Part shown: piece by piece, positions 52,641-62,011 of the stretch
Layout of the letters: each line of letters starts with the position of its first letter
How positions within the stretch are numbered: the first letter of the stretch is position 1
From: an uncultured Prevotella sp.
Lineage (GTDB): Bacteria; Bacteroidota; Bacteroidia; Bacteroidales; Bacteroidaceae
Length of the DNA stretch: 64,000 nucleotides
Direction of reading: 5' to 3'
Assembly: GCA_902495455.1 (NCBI GenBank)
Contig: CABUXJ010000013.1
Location: forward strand, 3,358 to 67,357
Position numbers and translations under genes: made by a program
Notes under the pieces: model-generated
Database searches by the model: none
What the model was told of the DNA's origin: nothing
The model's input: only the letters and a program-made list of their open reading frames with translations

Positions 52641-52661
52641 CGCTTTTTAAATAAAAAACAT

Positions 52662-52669
52662 TACCTTTG
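52662..52669 (+). promoter_or_regulatory. Predicted -7 element of the cobalamin operon
   Basis: TACCTTTG just upstream of the cobalamin riboswitch, consistent with transcription starting near 52676. Confidence 0.6.
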
Positions 52670-52679
52670 CACCTGCAAA

Positions 52680-52832
52680 TATGGTTCACCGTTGAGTGAT
52701 TAAAAGGGAACGGGGTGAAAATCCCCGACAGGCCCGCTGCTGTGAACCGCCTTTTTCGGGCAGAATAATGCGTCACTGGTCATTTGACCGGGAAGACATT
52801 CTGTCCGGGCGGAAAGTCAGAAGACCTGCCAT
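52680..52832 (+). promoter_or_regulatory. Cobalamin (B12) riboswitch
   Basis: The conserved core is clear: GGGAACGGGGTGAAAATCCC with CGACAGGCCCGCTGCTGTGA (52706-52745), a variable arm, and the B12 box AAGTCAGAAGACCTGCC (52814-52830). It lies in the leader of the gene at 52910, so adenosyl- or other cobalamin should repress the operon, probably by blocking translation of the start region. It supports assigning the downstream transporter to cobalamin. Confidence 0.95.
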
Positions 52833-52909
52833 TGCATGTTCTTCGCCGCAATCTCGTGGAGCAGATTGAGAAGGACCTACATACGGATGTTTTTTGAAAA
52901 AACCGATTT

Positions 52910-54649
52910 ATGAGAAAAGATTTACTATCTTTGACTGTCGCATTGACTATGTCGGCGGCAGGTTACGGTCAGCAGATGACCGACGGAGAGTCTCACAGCA
53001 AGTATATCCTTGCTGTGGATGAGTATGTTCCCGCTCCGGGACAGTTTGTCAACGTCCTTCCGAAATATGAGGAAGGCGACGATGCTGCCGCAATGGTGGC
53101 CAAGTGTACCGCCGCTTTGGCCGGTGGCAATGGCAGCATGATCACCCTCGGGGCTTACGGAGGGTACGTTACGTTCCATTTTGATCATAGCATTGCCAAC
53201 GTGCCGGGAGCCCGTGACTTCAGCATCTCGGGCAATGCCGCCAAGGGCGGTGCTGAACCGGGCGTGGTGATGGTGTCTAAGGACATCAATGGCAACGGTC
53301 TGCCGGACGACCCGTGGTATGAACTCTCGGGCAGCGTTGACGTCGACAGCGTCGGAAAGGTCGTCTACGATTATTCCATAACGTACACTCCCGCCCCGAT
53401 GAACAACATTCCGTGGACGGACAGCCGCGGCCAGAGCGGCACGGTCGACCGCAACTCGTTCCACGCTCAGGAATATTTTCCGCAGTGGATGGACAGTCCG
53501 CTGACGTTCGACGGTACGCTCCTGCCCTCAAACTGCTATAATTCAGGAACGGAAGAGCGGCCCAACTGGGTGCTCAACAGTTTCGCTTACGGTTATGTGG
53601 ACAACGTTCCCAACTCCGACACGGAAGGATGCAGTTTTGACATCAGCTGGGCCGTGGACGGCGAGCGCAATCCCGTTGCTCTCGACTTCATTGATTTCGT
53701 CCGCGTCTACAACGGTATGAACCAGAAGTGCGGTTGGATCGGAGAGACATCGACGGAGGTTTCCGGAGCTGAAGACCTTCATCTCGAAGAGTCCCTCGCA
53801 GCCATCTTGGCTTCAGAGACACGTCCCGCCACATTTGAGGAAATGGCCCTCGGCGAGGAAAGCTACTGGAACGGCTCCGACATGAAGGGCACGGAGATTG
53901 ACGGCGGCTATGGCTCGACGGCCTATCAGAACACATTCGTGAGCGGTTCGTTCCGCTTCAGCAACACATACAACGCCACGTGGGCTTCCTGGTCAGGTTT
54001 TGCCGTTTCCAACCAGACATCCGTTGTCTTCACGACATACGACGACCAGTATCACAGTGCGGTCGGTCACGGCCACGGCACGTCGGCCAATTTTGGCGTG
54101 GTGTTCACGTATGGTGAGAAGGTCGAGGTGATGAACAAGCCCGAGGGCGATGTGCTCAGCGGAATGTATGTGACCAACGCCGCAGCCAATGTCAACGCCT
54201 ATCTGAACGGCGACGGCATGACGGGCAAGTTTGAGACAGGCGACTGGTGCAAATTGACCGTCACCGGTCACCATGCCGACGGCACCACATCCGCCGTGGA
54301 TGTATATCTCGCCGACTACCGTGCTGCCGACGAGGCTTCTCACTACTATTTAGACTACTGGCAGTGGGTGGACCTTTCCTCCCTCGGACAGGTGACAGCG
54401 CTGTCTTTCGCCATGACGAGCAGCCACAACAACGACTGGGGAATGACCACGCCTGGCTACTTCTGCGTGGACAATATCAACGGAGAGAAGGATGAGACGG
54501 TCGGCATCATCAACCGCACGGCCGTCGCGTCTGTCGCTACTCCTTCTGCCCGATACACGTTGGACGGCCGTCAGATGATGTCTCCGCGCCGCGGAGTGAA
54601 CATCGTCCGCATGTCTGACGGTACGGTGCGCAAGGTCTTTGTGAAATGA
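52910..54649 (+). CDS. Cobalamin-locus surface protein with DUF4465 domain
   Basis: A 579-residue exported protein (signal peptide MRKDLLSLTVALTMSAAGYG). The first half (about 35-290) matches a family of B12-locus cell-surface proteins, with GGYVTFHFDHSIANVPGARD, EPGVVMVSKDINGNGLPDDP and WYELSGSVDVDS. The second half (about 300-530) is DUF4465, starting ETRPATFEEMALGEESYWNG and including YFCVDNINGE near its end. A T9SS-like tail closes it (YTLDGRQMMSPRRGVNIVRM). DUF4465-type proteins have, as I recall, been linked to cobamide binding at the surface in Bacteroidetes (BtuH); I am not certain of the name. The riboswitch directly upstream supports a corrinoid-capture role. Confidence 0.8.
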   Translation: MRKDLLSLTVALTMSAAGYGQQMTDGESHSKYILAVDEYVPAPGQFVNVLPKYEEGDDAAAMVAKCTAALAGGNGSMITLGAYGGYVTFHFDHSIANVPGARDFSISGNAAKGGAEPGVVMVSKDINGNGLPDDPWYELSGSVDVDSVGKVVYDYSITYTPAPMNNIPWTDSRGQSGTVDRNSFHAQEYFPQWMDSPLTFDGTLLPSNCYNSGTEERPNWVLNSFAYGYVDNVPNSDTEGCSFDISWAVDGERNPVALDFIDFVRVYNGMNQKCGWIGETSTEVSGAEDLHLEESLAAILASETRPATFEEMALGEESYWNGSDMKGTEIDGGYGSTAYQNTFVSGSFRFSNTYNATWASWSGFAVSNQTSVVFTTYDDQYHSAVGHGHGTSANFGVVFTYGEKVEVMNKPEGDVLSGMYVTNAAANVNAYLNGDGMTGKFETGDWCKLTVTGHHADGTTSAVDVYLADYRAADEASHYYLDYWQWVDLSSLGQVTALSFAMTSSHNNDWGMTTPGYFCVDNINGEKDETVGIINRTAVASVATPSARYTLDGRQMMSPRRGVNIVRMSDGTVRKVFVK

Positions 54650-55773
54650 TGCGCCACATTATATATATATACGCCGTCTGTCTGCTGTTCCTGTCTTGCG
54701 GGAACGGCAGACAGACGGTCTCGTTTGGGGAGGGCGATACCGTTGCGTTCCGATATGCGCGGCTGATAGACGCCGTGCGATATGACCTATGCACGGTTGT
54801 GCGCATGGCCGATCCGTGGAACGCCGGACGCACGCTCCACACATACGTGCTCGTGCCGCGCAGTGCCGGAAAGGTCGAAGGACTGCCCGAGGGCACCGTG
54901 ATTCGCACGCCGTTGCATCGCGCCGTCTCTTTCTCGACCGTCCATGCCGCTCTCGCGATAAACCTCCGGCGACAGAAGTCCATCGTCGGAATGGCGGACA
55001 TACAGTATGCCAAACTGCCATACGTACAGCAGGAGCGGCGTGCCGGGCGTATTGTGGACGTGGGCAGCTCGCTCAATCCGGACATCGAACGTCTGATAGA
55101 CGCCCGTCCCGACGCTGTTTTGGTCTCGCCGTTTGAAAATAGCGGCGGATACGGAAAATTGGAAGAGACGGGCATACCAATCATCGAGTGTCCCGACTAT
55201 ATGGAAGCGACAGCCCTCGGACGTGCCGAATGGATGCGTTTCTTCGGTATGCTGTTTGGTGCGGAGGCTGAGGCCGACTCGCTGTTTGCCGTTGTCGACA
55301 GCTGCTACCAGTCGCTTCGGTTAAAGGCCGCACTCTCGTCGACGTGCCGCATGGTCCTTGTCGACAAGATGACAGGGTCCGTATGGTATATGCCGGGCGG
55401 GCAGAGCACGTTCGGAACGATGCTGGCGGATGCCGGTTTCGCTTATGCTTTCTCTGACGATAGCCACAGCGGGAGCCTCGCCCTGCCTTTCGAGACCGTG
55501 CTCGACGAGTGTGGTGACGCTGACGTGTGGCTCTTCCGTCACAGTTACCGCCGTCCGGTCACCTACGCCGAACTCTTTTCCGAATATCACGGCTATGGGC
55601 GTCTGCGTCCGTTCCGCGAGCGACAGTGCTACGGATGCAATGTCGAGACGTCACTGTTTTTTGAGGAGACGCCTTTCCGCCCGGACTATCTGCTTGCCGA
55701 TCTCATCCGTATCGCCCATCCGGAAATATCAATCCCGGGCGAAATGAGATATTTTCAGAAAGTGACAGAGTAG
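54646..55773 (+). CDS. btuF: ABC transporter substrate-binding lipoprotein, BtuF-like
   Basis: A 375-residue lipoprotein (LLFLSCGNG) of the cobalamin/ferrisiderophore binding-protein class. Helical-backbone features are KSIVGMADIQYAKLPYVQQE, then DVGSSLNPDIERLIDARPDA and VLVSPFENSGGYGKLEETGI. It overlaps the DUF4465 gene by 4 nt (ATGA), so both respond to the riboswitch. Expected role: periplasmic delivery of cobalamin to the permease encoded next. The family also binds iron complexes, but the riboswitch favours B12. Confidence 0.88.
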   Translation: MMRHIIYIYAVCLLFLSCGNGRQTVSFGEGDTVAFRYARLIDAVRYDLCTVVRMADPWNAGRTLHTYVLVPRSAGKVEGLPEGTVIRTPLHRAVSFSTVHAALAINLRRQKSIVGMADIQYAKLPYVQQERRAGRIVDVGSSLNPDIERLIDARPDAVLVSPFENSGGYGKLEETGIPIIECPDYMEATALGRAEWMRFFGMLFGAEAEADSLFAVVDSCYQSLRLKAALSSTCRMVLVDKMTGSVWYMPGGQSTFGTMLADAGFAYAFSDDSHSGSLALPFETVLDECGDADVWLFRHSYRRPVTYAELFSEYHGYGRLRPFRERQCYGCNVETSLFFEETPFRPDYLLADLIRIAHPEISIPGEMRYFQKVTE

Positions 55774-55804
55774 GGGAGGGACGTGAAAAAAATATTGCAT
55801 ACAA

Positions 55805-56815
55805 ATGAATAAAGGTGTGATATACTGCCTGTTGGCAGCCTTATTTGCGGTAGTCCTCTTTGCCATAAACCTTTGCGTAGGGGCTGTCCGGATACCTCTC
55901 CATGACGTTTTCGATGCCCTCTTCAGTACGGGAGAAGTTCGCGAGAGCTGGCGGTTCATCGTCGTCGGCTCACGTCTGCCCCAAGCCATCACCGCTTTGC
56001 TCTCCGGCGGAGCACTTGCCGTCAGCGGTCTGATGCTTCAGACCGCTTTCCGCAATCCGCTGGCCGATCCCTCCATTTTCGGCATCAGCAGCGGCGCGGG
56101 GCTTGGTGTTGCCGTAGTCATACTCTTTCTTGGCGGCAGCGTCACGGCCGGAGTGCTCTCCTTGAGCGGTTTTGTGGCCATCTTTTTTGCCGCTTTTACC
56201 GGTGCTATGGCTGTCATGGCCGTCATCTTTTTCTTCTCCACTGTCGTGCGCAGCAACACGATGCTGCTCATCATCGGCATCATGATTGGCTATCTGTCGT
56301 CGTCTGCCGTTTCTCTGCTCAATTTCTTCGCCACAGCCGAGGGTGTCAAGTCCTATCTCGTCTGGGGGCTCGGTCATTTCGGCGGCGTCTCCATGCATCA
56401 GATTCCGGCTTTCTCGGCCGTAGTACTTTGCGGCCTTATTGCGGCCCTGCTTTTGGTCAAACCACTCAACGCCATGTTGCTGGGCGAGCGCTATGCCGAA
56501 AATCTCGGTGTCAACATACGTCGGGTGCGAAACATCCTGCTCGTCATCACCGGCCTGCTCACGGCCATTGTCACCGCCTTTTGCGGTCCCGTGGCTTTCA
56601 TCGGACTCGCCGTCCCCCATGTAGCACGTCTGATCACGAAGACTGACGACCACCGCATCCTCATGCCGGCCACGATTCTGACCGGCGCAGTCGTCGCCCT
56701 GCTGTGCAACGTGCTCTGCGTCCTGCCCGGCGACGGCGGCATAATCCCCCTCAATGCCGTGACGCCGCTGCTCGGCGCGCCGGTAATTATCTATGTGATA
56801 GTGAAAAGCAGGTAG
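55805..56815 (+). CDS. btuC: FecCD-family ABC permease, BtuC-like
   Basis: A 336-residue inner-membrane permease with about ten helices. Typical FecCD/BtuC signatures are PQAITALLSGGALAVSGLML, QTAFRNPLADPSIFGISSGA, GLGVAVV and the ATPase-coupling loop region ERYAENLGVNIRRVRN followed by FCGPVAFIGLAVPHVARLIT. It lies 31 nt after btuF. No ATPase gene (btuD) follows; the next genes are a restriction-modification locus of different base composition. The missing ATPase must be elsewhere or was separated by insertion. Confidence 0.93.
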   Translation: MNKGVIYCLLAALFAVVLFAINLCVGAVRIPLHDVFDALFSTGEVRESWRFIVVGSRLPQAITALLSGGALAVSGLMLQTAFRNPLADPSIFGISSGAGLGVAVVILFLGGSVTAGVLSLSGFVAIFFAAFTGAMAVMAVIFFFSTVVRSNTMLLIIGIMIGYLSSSAVSLLNFFATAEGVKSYLVWGLGHFGGVSMHQIPAFSAVVLCGLIAALLLVKPLNAMLLGERYAENLGVNIRRVRNILLVITGLLTAIVTAFCGPVAFIGLAVPHVARLITKTDDHRILMPATILTGAVVALLCNVLCVLPGDGGIIPLNAVTPLLGAPVIIYVIVKSR

Positions 56816-56834
56816 GTTGATACTTTATTGTCGG

Positions 56835-56888
56835 TTGCACAAAAGTGCAATAATAATCCTGATTATCGAATATAATTCATTATATTTG
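56835..56888 (+). promoter_or_regulatory. Promoter and dyad upstream of the restriction locus
   Basis: TTGCAC-AAAA-GTGCAA (56835-56850) forms a perfect hairpin dyad, and TATATTTG at 56881-56888 fits the -7 consensus 22 nt before the pseudogene ATG. The dyad could be an operator or the end of the btu transcript. Confidence 0.5.
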
Positions 56889-56910
56889 CACTATAAAATA
56901 GTATCAACGA

Positions 56911-57112
56911 ATGAAACTGAATGGAATAAAGGTTGTCTTATTCGAAAAGGCCATTTCTTAAACATGGTTGGCTAAAAAAATCGATAAGAGTTTAAGTATG
57001 GTAAAAGTATATGCTCGTAATCGATCCAGCCTAATTTAGAAACCTTGCAACAGATTCAGAGATATTGCAGGTGGACTTAAAGGATTTGAGAACTGACAAA
57101 AAGATAGGTAAA
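56911..57112 (+). pseudogene. Decayed XRE-family helix-turn-helix regulator
   Basis: The frame from the ATG at 56911 reads MKLNGIKVVLFEKAIS, then a TAA stop (56959-56961), then TWLAKKIDKSLSMVKVYARN. Shifting by one base near 57026 restores QPNLETLQQI, and another one-base shift near 57057 restores EILQVDLKDLRTDKK. Joined, this is a normal short XRE regulator of the type often found with Bacteroidetes restriction loci. So it has one nonsense change (CAA to TAA) and two apparent single-base deletions. The last frame runs without a stop into hsdR. Sequencing error could explain one lesion but hardly all three. Confidence 0.8.
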
Positions 57113-60100
57113 ATGAAACAATTCTCGGAAGCGACACGGGTACAGATGCCTGCAATGGTTCATCTTACCCGAATAGGATATACTTACTTTGGCAAGTTGA
57201 GTGAAGACAAGAAAGGCACTGTCTATGACGGTGACACGAATATCCTTTTGCAGGTATTCGAGCAACAGTTCAAAAAACTGAATCCCGGACATGCGGGGGA
57301 ATATCTCCAAGTTTTGAAAGATATTCGGAAAGAACTAAATGATGACGATCTGGGACGTGGCTTTTATAATCGTCTGAAGGCCGTATCGCCTATAAAACTG
57401 ATTGACTTTGATGACATCGCAAACAACACATTCCATTTTATAGCTGAGTTTACTTGCAAAAACGGACAGGATGAGTTTCGACCTGACATCACTTTGTTTG
57501 TGAACGGTTTGCCACTTTGTTTTGTAGAAGTGAAGAAACCTAATAATCAAGGGGGAATGTTAGCAGAAAGCGGACGAATGAACAAAGAACGCTTTCCCAA
57601 TAAAAAGTTTCGCCGTTTTATCAATATTACGCAGTTGATGATATTCAGCAATAATATGGAATATGATGCGTTGGGTGGTATTGTACCTATACAGGGAGCT
57701 TTTTATTGTACAGGGGCACGTTCTTATGCGCCATTCAATTGCTTCCGAGAAGAGAATCTAAGCGGTCTGAAAATCGCACCGTTCCATCGTGACTATCCTT
57801 ATAAGGAGATTGACAAGACGGAGGAAAAAAAGATATTGTCTGATTACAACTGTCAAGTCATCCACACCAGCCCAGAATATCAAACCAATCTTGACTTCAA
57901 TACACCCACCAATAGGATCTTGACTTCTATGTGTTCGCCGGAACGTCTGCTGTATATTATTAAGTATGGTATAGCATACGTAAGGATGGAGCGAGAAGTG
58001 GATGGTAAGATTGAATCTACTGACCAAAAACATGTCATGCGTTATCAGCAATTGTTTGCATCATTGGCTATTCGCAAGAAACTGGCTGAAGGAATAAAAT
58101 CAGGTGTGGTATGGCATACGCAAGGTAGCGGGAAAACGGCCCTCTCTTATTACCTGACCTATATTCTCAATGACTTCTATGCCAAACAGAATAAGGTCGC
58201 GAAATTCTATTTCATAGTTGACCGTCTTGATTTACTGGAACAAGCCACACAAGAATTTGAAGCACGTGGACTGTTGGTTTCAACCGCCAACACCAGAGCC
58301 GAGCTGATGGATCAATTCCGCAGTAGCCAAGCTCAACAAGGCGTAAGTGGTCATGCTGAAATTACGGTGGTGAACATACAACGTTTTTCCGAAGACAAAG
58401 AAAAAATACGCATTAGCGATTATGCAACCAATCTCCAGCGGATTTTTATTCTTGACGAAGCGCACCGTGGATACAAACCCGGTGGATGCTTCCTTGCCAA
58501 CCTTTTCGATGCAGACACGGATGCGATAAAGATAGCACTTACAGGGACTCCGCTGTTGAAAGAGGAACGTGCCAGTTGCAAGGTCTTTGGTAACTATCTG
58601 CATACTTATTATTATGACAAGTCTATTGCCGATGGCTATACGCTGAAAATCATTCGTGAGGATATAGAAACGTCCTATAAGGAACGACTTTCGGACGTGT
58701 ATGACAAACTGGACACATTGGTACAGAAGAAAGATATCCGTAAATCGGAAATCATAGAGCATCCGAGTTATGTAAACGAGTTGGCTCGCTATATCATGAA
58801 TGACTTAAAAGAGTTCCGCAAGATACAGGGTGATGATACGTTGGGCGGCATGGTTATTTGCGAAACCAGCGAACAGGCACGGCGGCTTTATGATGTGTTC
58901 CAAGAAGAATGGCAAAAATATCAACCGAAGCCAATCAAGATAAAACTTTCAGATGGTTCGTATGTTGTAGGTGAGCCGGAGGTGGATAACAAATCAAAGT
59001 ACAGGCCATTGAAAGCAGGAATCATTCTTCACGATACGGATGACAAGGAAACGAGAAAGCAGATAATCAAGGACTTCAAGAAGAATATGACGGTAGATAT
59101 TCTCATTGTCTTCAATATGCTTCTGACTGGTTTTGATGCCCCTCGCTTGAAGCGTCTATATTTTGGTCGCAAATTGAAAGATCATAATTTGCTCCAAGCC
59201 ATTACCCGTGTGAACCGTCCTTATCCGGGAATGCGTTATGGCTTTGTCATAGACTTTGCTGACATCAAGCGCAATTTTCAGGAAACAAACGAGGCTTATT
59301 TGCAAGAGTTGAACCGTTTTAATGATGTGGACGAGACAGGCGAATCGGCTGCCACAGACACGTTTACACAAGTTATAGAGGATAAAGAAGAGATTCTGAA
59401 GCAAATGAAACAAGTGCGTCAGACACTTTTTGATTATTCTTATGACAATGCGGAAGAGTTTTCATCCGAAATCTCTACAGAGGAAGACAAGACTGTACTT
59501 CTTGACCTGAAACAGGCATTAGAGGCAGCGAAGAACATGGCGAATATCGTGCGTACCTTTGGTGACGATGATATGAAAGAACAATTCGCAAAACTTGAAA
59601 TTACCAAGTTACCGCAACTGTTATCTGAAGTACAAAGACGCATTGGTATCATCAATCAAAAGGAGGCTTTTAGCGTAGGAGATGAAATGAAAATGCTTAT
59701 CAATGAAGCGATGATGGATATTGAGTTCACCTTCTCCAAGATTGGACAGGAAGAAATGCGCCTTATTTCGGGTGGAGCGGAATTGAAAGACAAATGGCAA
59801 CGGACCATTACTTCATTCACGCAGAACTTTGACCAGGATGATCCGGAGTTCATTTCGTTGCGTGATGCTTTTATGGAACGATTCAAAGAACATGGTTTTG
59901 TGATTGACTCTATAGCAAAGTTTAATGAGGAAACACAAGCATTGGATGAAATCATAGCTCGTTTGCAAGACCTGCAAAAACGAAATAATGCATTAGTGAA
60001 AAAGTATAAGGGTGATGAAAAATTTGCCCGTGTACACAAGCGCATACGTGAAGTAAATAAAAAGAGAGAGGAGAAAGGACAAAATCCCGTGTTCTCTTTC

Positions 60101-60343
60101 CTTGATGAAGAGATTGCTGCTATTCTCAATATTATAAAAGAGGATGTGGATGCCAAAGTGTATGATCGTAACGACATTCTTAAAAAGGATGCTTATTTTA
60201 ATCGTACAGTAATGGCACTTATCAATGGGTGCTTGTTTCATTTTCCACAGATAAAGCCGGAAATGGAGGACTACAAGTTTATCCAAACACGTATTTCACA
60301 GCAATATATCAACCAATATAACGCCACTTACGGCATTGTATAA
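57113..60343 (+). CDS. hsdR: Type I restriction enzyme, HsdR (restriction and translocation subunit)
   Basis: About 1076 residues from the ATG at 57113 (MKQFSEATRVQM). The frame is open 16 codons further, but that part is the tail of the decayed XRE gene. The endonuclease motif lies in FRPDITLFVNGLPLCFVEVKK (PD...ExK). The SF2 translocase motor follows with Walker A in WHTQGSGKTALS, the DEAH box in FILDEAHRGY, motif III in ALTGTPLL, and LLTGFDAPRL with ITRVNRPYPG. It should restrict DNA lacking the HsdM/HsdS methylation. Base composition is clearly more AT-rich than in the preceding 56 kb. Confidence 0.96.
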   Translation: MKQFSEATRVQMPAMVHLTRIGYTYFGKLSEDKKGTVYDGDTNILLQVFEQQFKKLNPGHAGEYLQVLKDIRKELNDDDLGRGFYNRLKAVSPIKLIDFDDIANNTFHFIAEFTCKNGQDEFRPDITLFVNGLPLCFVEVKKPNNQGGMLAESGRMNKERFPNKKFRRFINITQLMIFSNNMEYDALGGIVPIQGAFYCTGARSYAPFNCFREENLSGLKIAPFHRDYPYKEIDKTEEKKILSDYNCQVIHTSPEYQTNLDFNTPTNRILTSMCSPERLLYIIKYGIAYVRMEREVDGKIESTDQKHVMRYQQLFASLAIRKKLAEGIKSGVVWHTQGSGKTALSYYLTYILNDFYAKQNKVAKFYFIVDRLDLLEQATQEFEARGLLVSTANTRAELMDQFRSSQAQQGVSGHAEITVVNIQRFSEDKEKIRISDYATNLQRIFILDEAHRGYKPGGCFLANLFDADTDAIKIALTGTPLLKEERASCKVFGNYLHTYYYDKSIADGYTLKIIREDIETSYKERLSDVYDKLDTLVQKKDIRKSEIIEHPSYVNELARYIMNDLKEFRKIQGDDTLGGMVICETSEQARRLYDVFQEEWQKYQPKPIKIKLSDGSYVVGEPEVDNKSKYRPLKAGIILHDTDDKETRKQIIKDFKKNMTVDILIVFNMLLTGFDAPRLKRLYFGRKLKDHNLLQAITRVNRPYPGMRYGFVIDFADIKRNFQETNEAYLQELNRFNDVDETGESAATDTFTQVIEDKEEILKQMKQVRQTLFDYSYDNAEEFSSEISTEEDKTVLLDLKQALEAAKNMANIVRTFGDDDMKEQFAKLEITKLPQLLSEVQRRIGIINQKEAFSVGDEMKMLINEAMMDIEFTFSKIGQEEMRLISGGAELKDKWQRTITSFTQNFDQDDPEFISLRDAFMERFKEHGFVIDSIAKFNEETQALDEIIARLQDLQKRNNALVKKYKGDEKFARVHKRIREVNKKREEKGQNPVFSFLDEEIAAILNIIKEDVDAKVYDRNDILKKDAYFNRTVMALINGCLFHFPQIKPEMEDYKFIQTRISQQYINQYNATYGIV

Positions 60344-60349
60344 AAATTT

Positions 60350-62011
60350 ATGTCTGACATTAAAGAAAAAACATTAAAGCTCATTGATGGTCTGAAAGCC
60401 ACCTGCCAGTCATACGGCATGGGTAACGATGGTAACGAATATAAAATTATCACTCAGGTGTTTCTTTATAAATTTCTGAATGACAAATTCGGTTACGAAC
60501 TAAAAAATGCAAAAAGTGAAATCGCGAAGAAACTGATAGGGGATGTGAAATGGGAAGCGGCATACGAAAACCTTTCAGATGATGAGCGTATGTTGATTCA
60601 GAGTGCCATATCTCCTGATGTCCCGATGCTCGAACCTTATCATTTGATAGCCTATCTTTGGAATCAGCAAGGAAAGGGGGACTTTGACACTATCTTTGAT
60701 TCCACAATGACGGATATAGCGGAAAAGAATGCAGATATTTTCTCCACACAAACAACGGCTAACACGAAGATACCCCTGTTTGAACCCCTTACGCCTTTCG
60801 TGACCGATACGGCACAACGTGCGCCATTTGCCCGTGCGTTGGTGGATAAACTTGTGAATTTCTCTTTTGAAGAGGCATTTGCACAGAACTACGATTTCTT
60901 CTCCAGTATCTTTGAATACTTAATTAAAGACTACAATACTGCTGGGGGTGGCAAATATGCGGAATATTATACCCCTCATGCTATTGCTACCATTATGGCA
61001 CGTTTACTGGTTGGGGATAATGCCGACCTACATAGCATGGAGTGTTACGACCCATCGGCAGGAACGGGTACATTGCTTATGGCACTCAGCCATCAGATAG
61101 GTGAAGACCGCTGTACCATCTTCTCGCAGGATATATCCCAGCGAAGCAACAAGATGTTGAAACTGAACCTATTGCTCAATGGACTTGTGTCTTCGCTTGA
61201 CAATGCCATTCAAGGCGACACGCTTGTAAGCCCTTATCACAAAAGCGATGACGGACAACAGTTACGCCAATTTGATTTTGTTGTAAGCAATCCTCCTTTC
61301 AAAATGGATTTTTCCGATACCAGAGAGAAGATTGCAGCCATGCCGGCACGTTTTTGGGCAGGAGTCCCCAATGTACCAGCCAAGAAGAAAGAATCAATGG
61401 CAATTTATACCTGCTTTATTCAGCATGTTATCAATTCATTGAAAAAGACAGGCAAGGGTGCGATTGTCATCCCAACCGGATTTATCACAGCTAAAAGTGG
61501 TATTGAGAACAATATACTTCACAAGATAGTAGACGATAAGATTGTATATGGTTGTGTTTCTATGCCAAGCAATGTGTTTGCCAATACGGGTACGAATGTA
61601 AGTGTTCTATTCTTTGACAAGTCTGCAACCTCAGATAAGGTTATCTTGATTGACGCCAGCAAATTGGGTGAGGAATACAAGGATGCCAATGGACTGAAAA
61701 AGGTACGTTTAAACGATGAGGAGATAGAAAAGATTGTCGGCACATTCCAACACAAGGAGGCCGTAGATGATTTTTCTGTAGCCGTTACCTACGATGAGAT
61801 TAAGGAAAAAGGATATTCGCTCTCAGCTGGACAATATTTCGACATCAAGATTGATTATGTAGATATTACTGAGGAGGAGTTTAACCAACGTATGACGAAC
61901 TACAAACGAACGCTTGCTGAGCAATTTGCAGAAAGCCATCGTTTGGAAGAAGAAATCATGAAACAGTTGGATGCCTTGAAGTTTAACGTAAACGTAGGGA
62001 GCGATGAGTAA
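60350..62011 (+). CDS. hsdM: Type I restriction-modification, HsdM (N6-adenine methyltransferase)
   Basis: A 553-residue modification subunit starting 6 nt after hsdR. The N-terminal helical domain (about 1-170) precedes GGGKYAEYYTPHAIATIMAR, the SAM-binding motif YDPSAGTGTLLMAL and the catalytic motif VVSNPPFKMDF. With HsdS it methylates adenine at the recognition site. Its stop overlaps the start of the DUF1016 gene by 8 nt. Confidence 0.96.
   Translation: MSDIKEKTLKLIDGLKATCQSYGMGNDGNEYKIITQVFLYKFLNDKFGYELKNAKSEIAKKLIGDVKWEAAYENLSDDERMLIQSAISPDVPMLEPYHLIAYLWNQQGKGDFDTIFDSTMTDIAEKNADIFSTQTTANTKIPLFEPLTPFVTDTAQRAPFARALVDKLVNFSFEEAFAQNYDFFSSIFEYLIKDYNTAGGGKYAEYYTPHAIATIMARLLVGDNADLHSMECYDPSAGTGTLLMALSHQIGEDRCTIFSQDISQRSNKMLKLNLLLNGLVSSLDNAIQGDTLVSPYHKSDDGQQLRQFDFVVSNPPFKMDFSDTREKIAAMPARFWAGVPNVPAKKKESMAIYTCFIQHVINSLKKTGKGAIVIPTGFITAKSGIENNILHKIVDDKIVYGCVSMPSNVFANTGTNVSVLFFDKSATSDKVILIDASKLGEEYKDANGLKKVRLNDEEIEKIVGTFQHKEAVDDFSVAVTYDEIKEKGYSLSAGQYFDIKIDYVDITEEEFNQRMTNYKRTLAEQFAESHRLEEEIMKQLDALKFNVNVGSDE

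Noticed and set aside
57065..57112. Upstream TTG start of hsdR
   Set aside because: The extra residues match the tail of the decayed XRE regulator; the ATG at 57113 gives a normal HsdR N-terminus.
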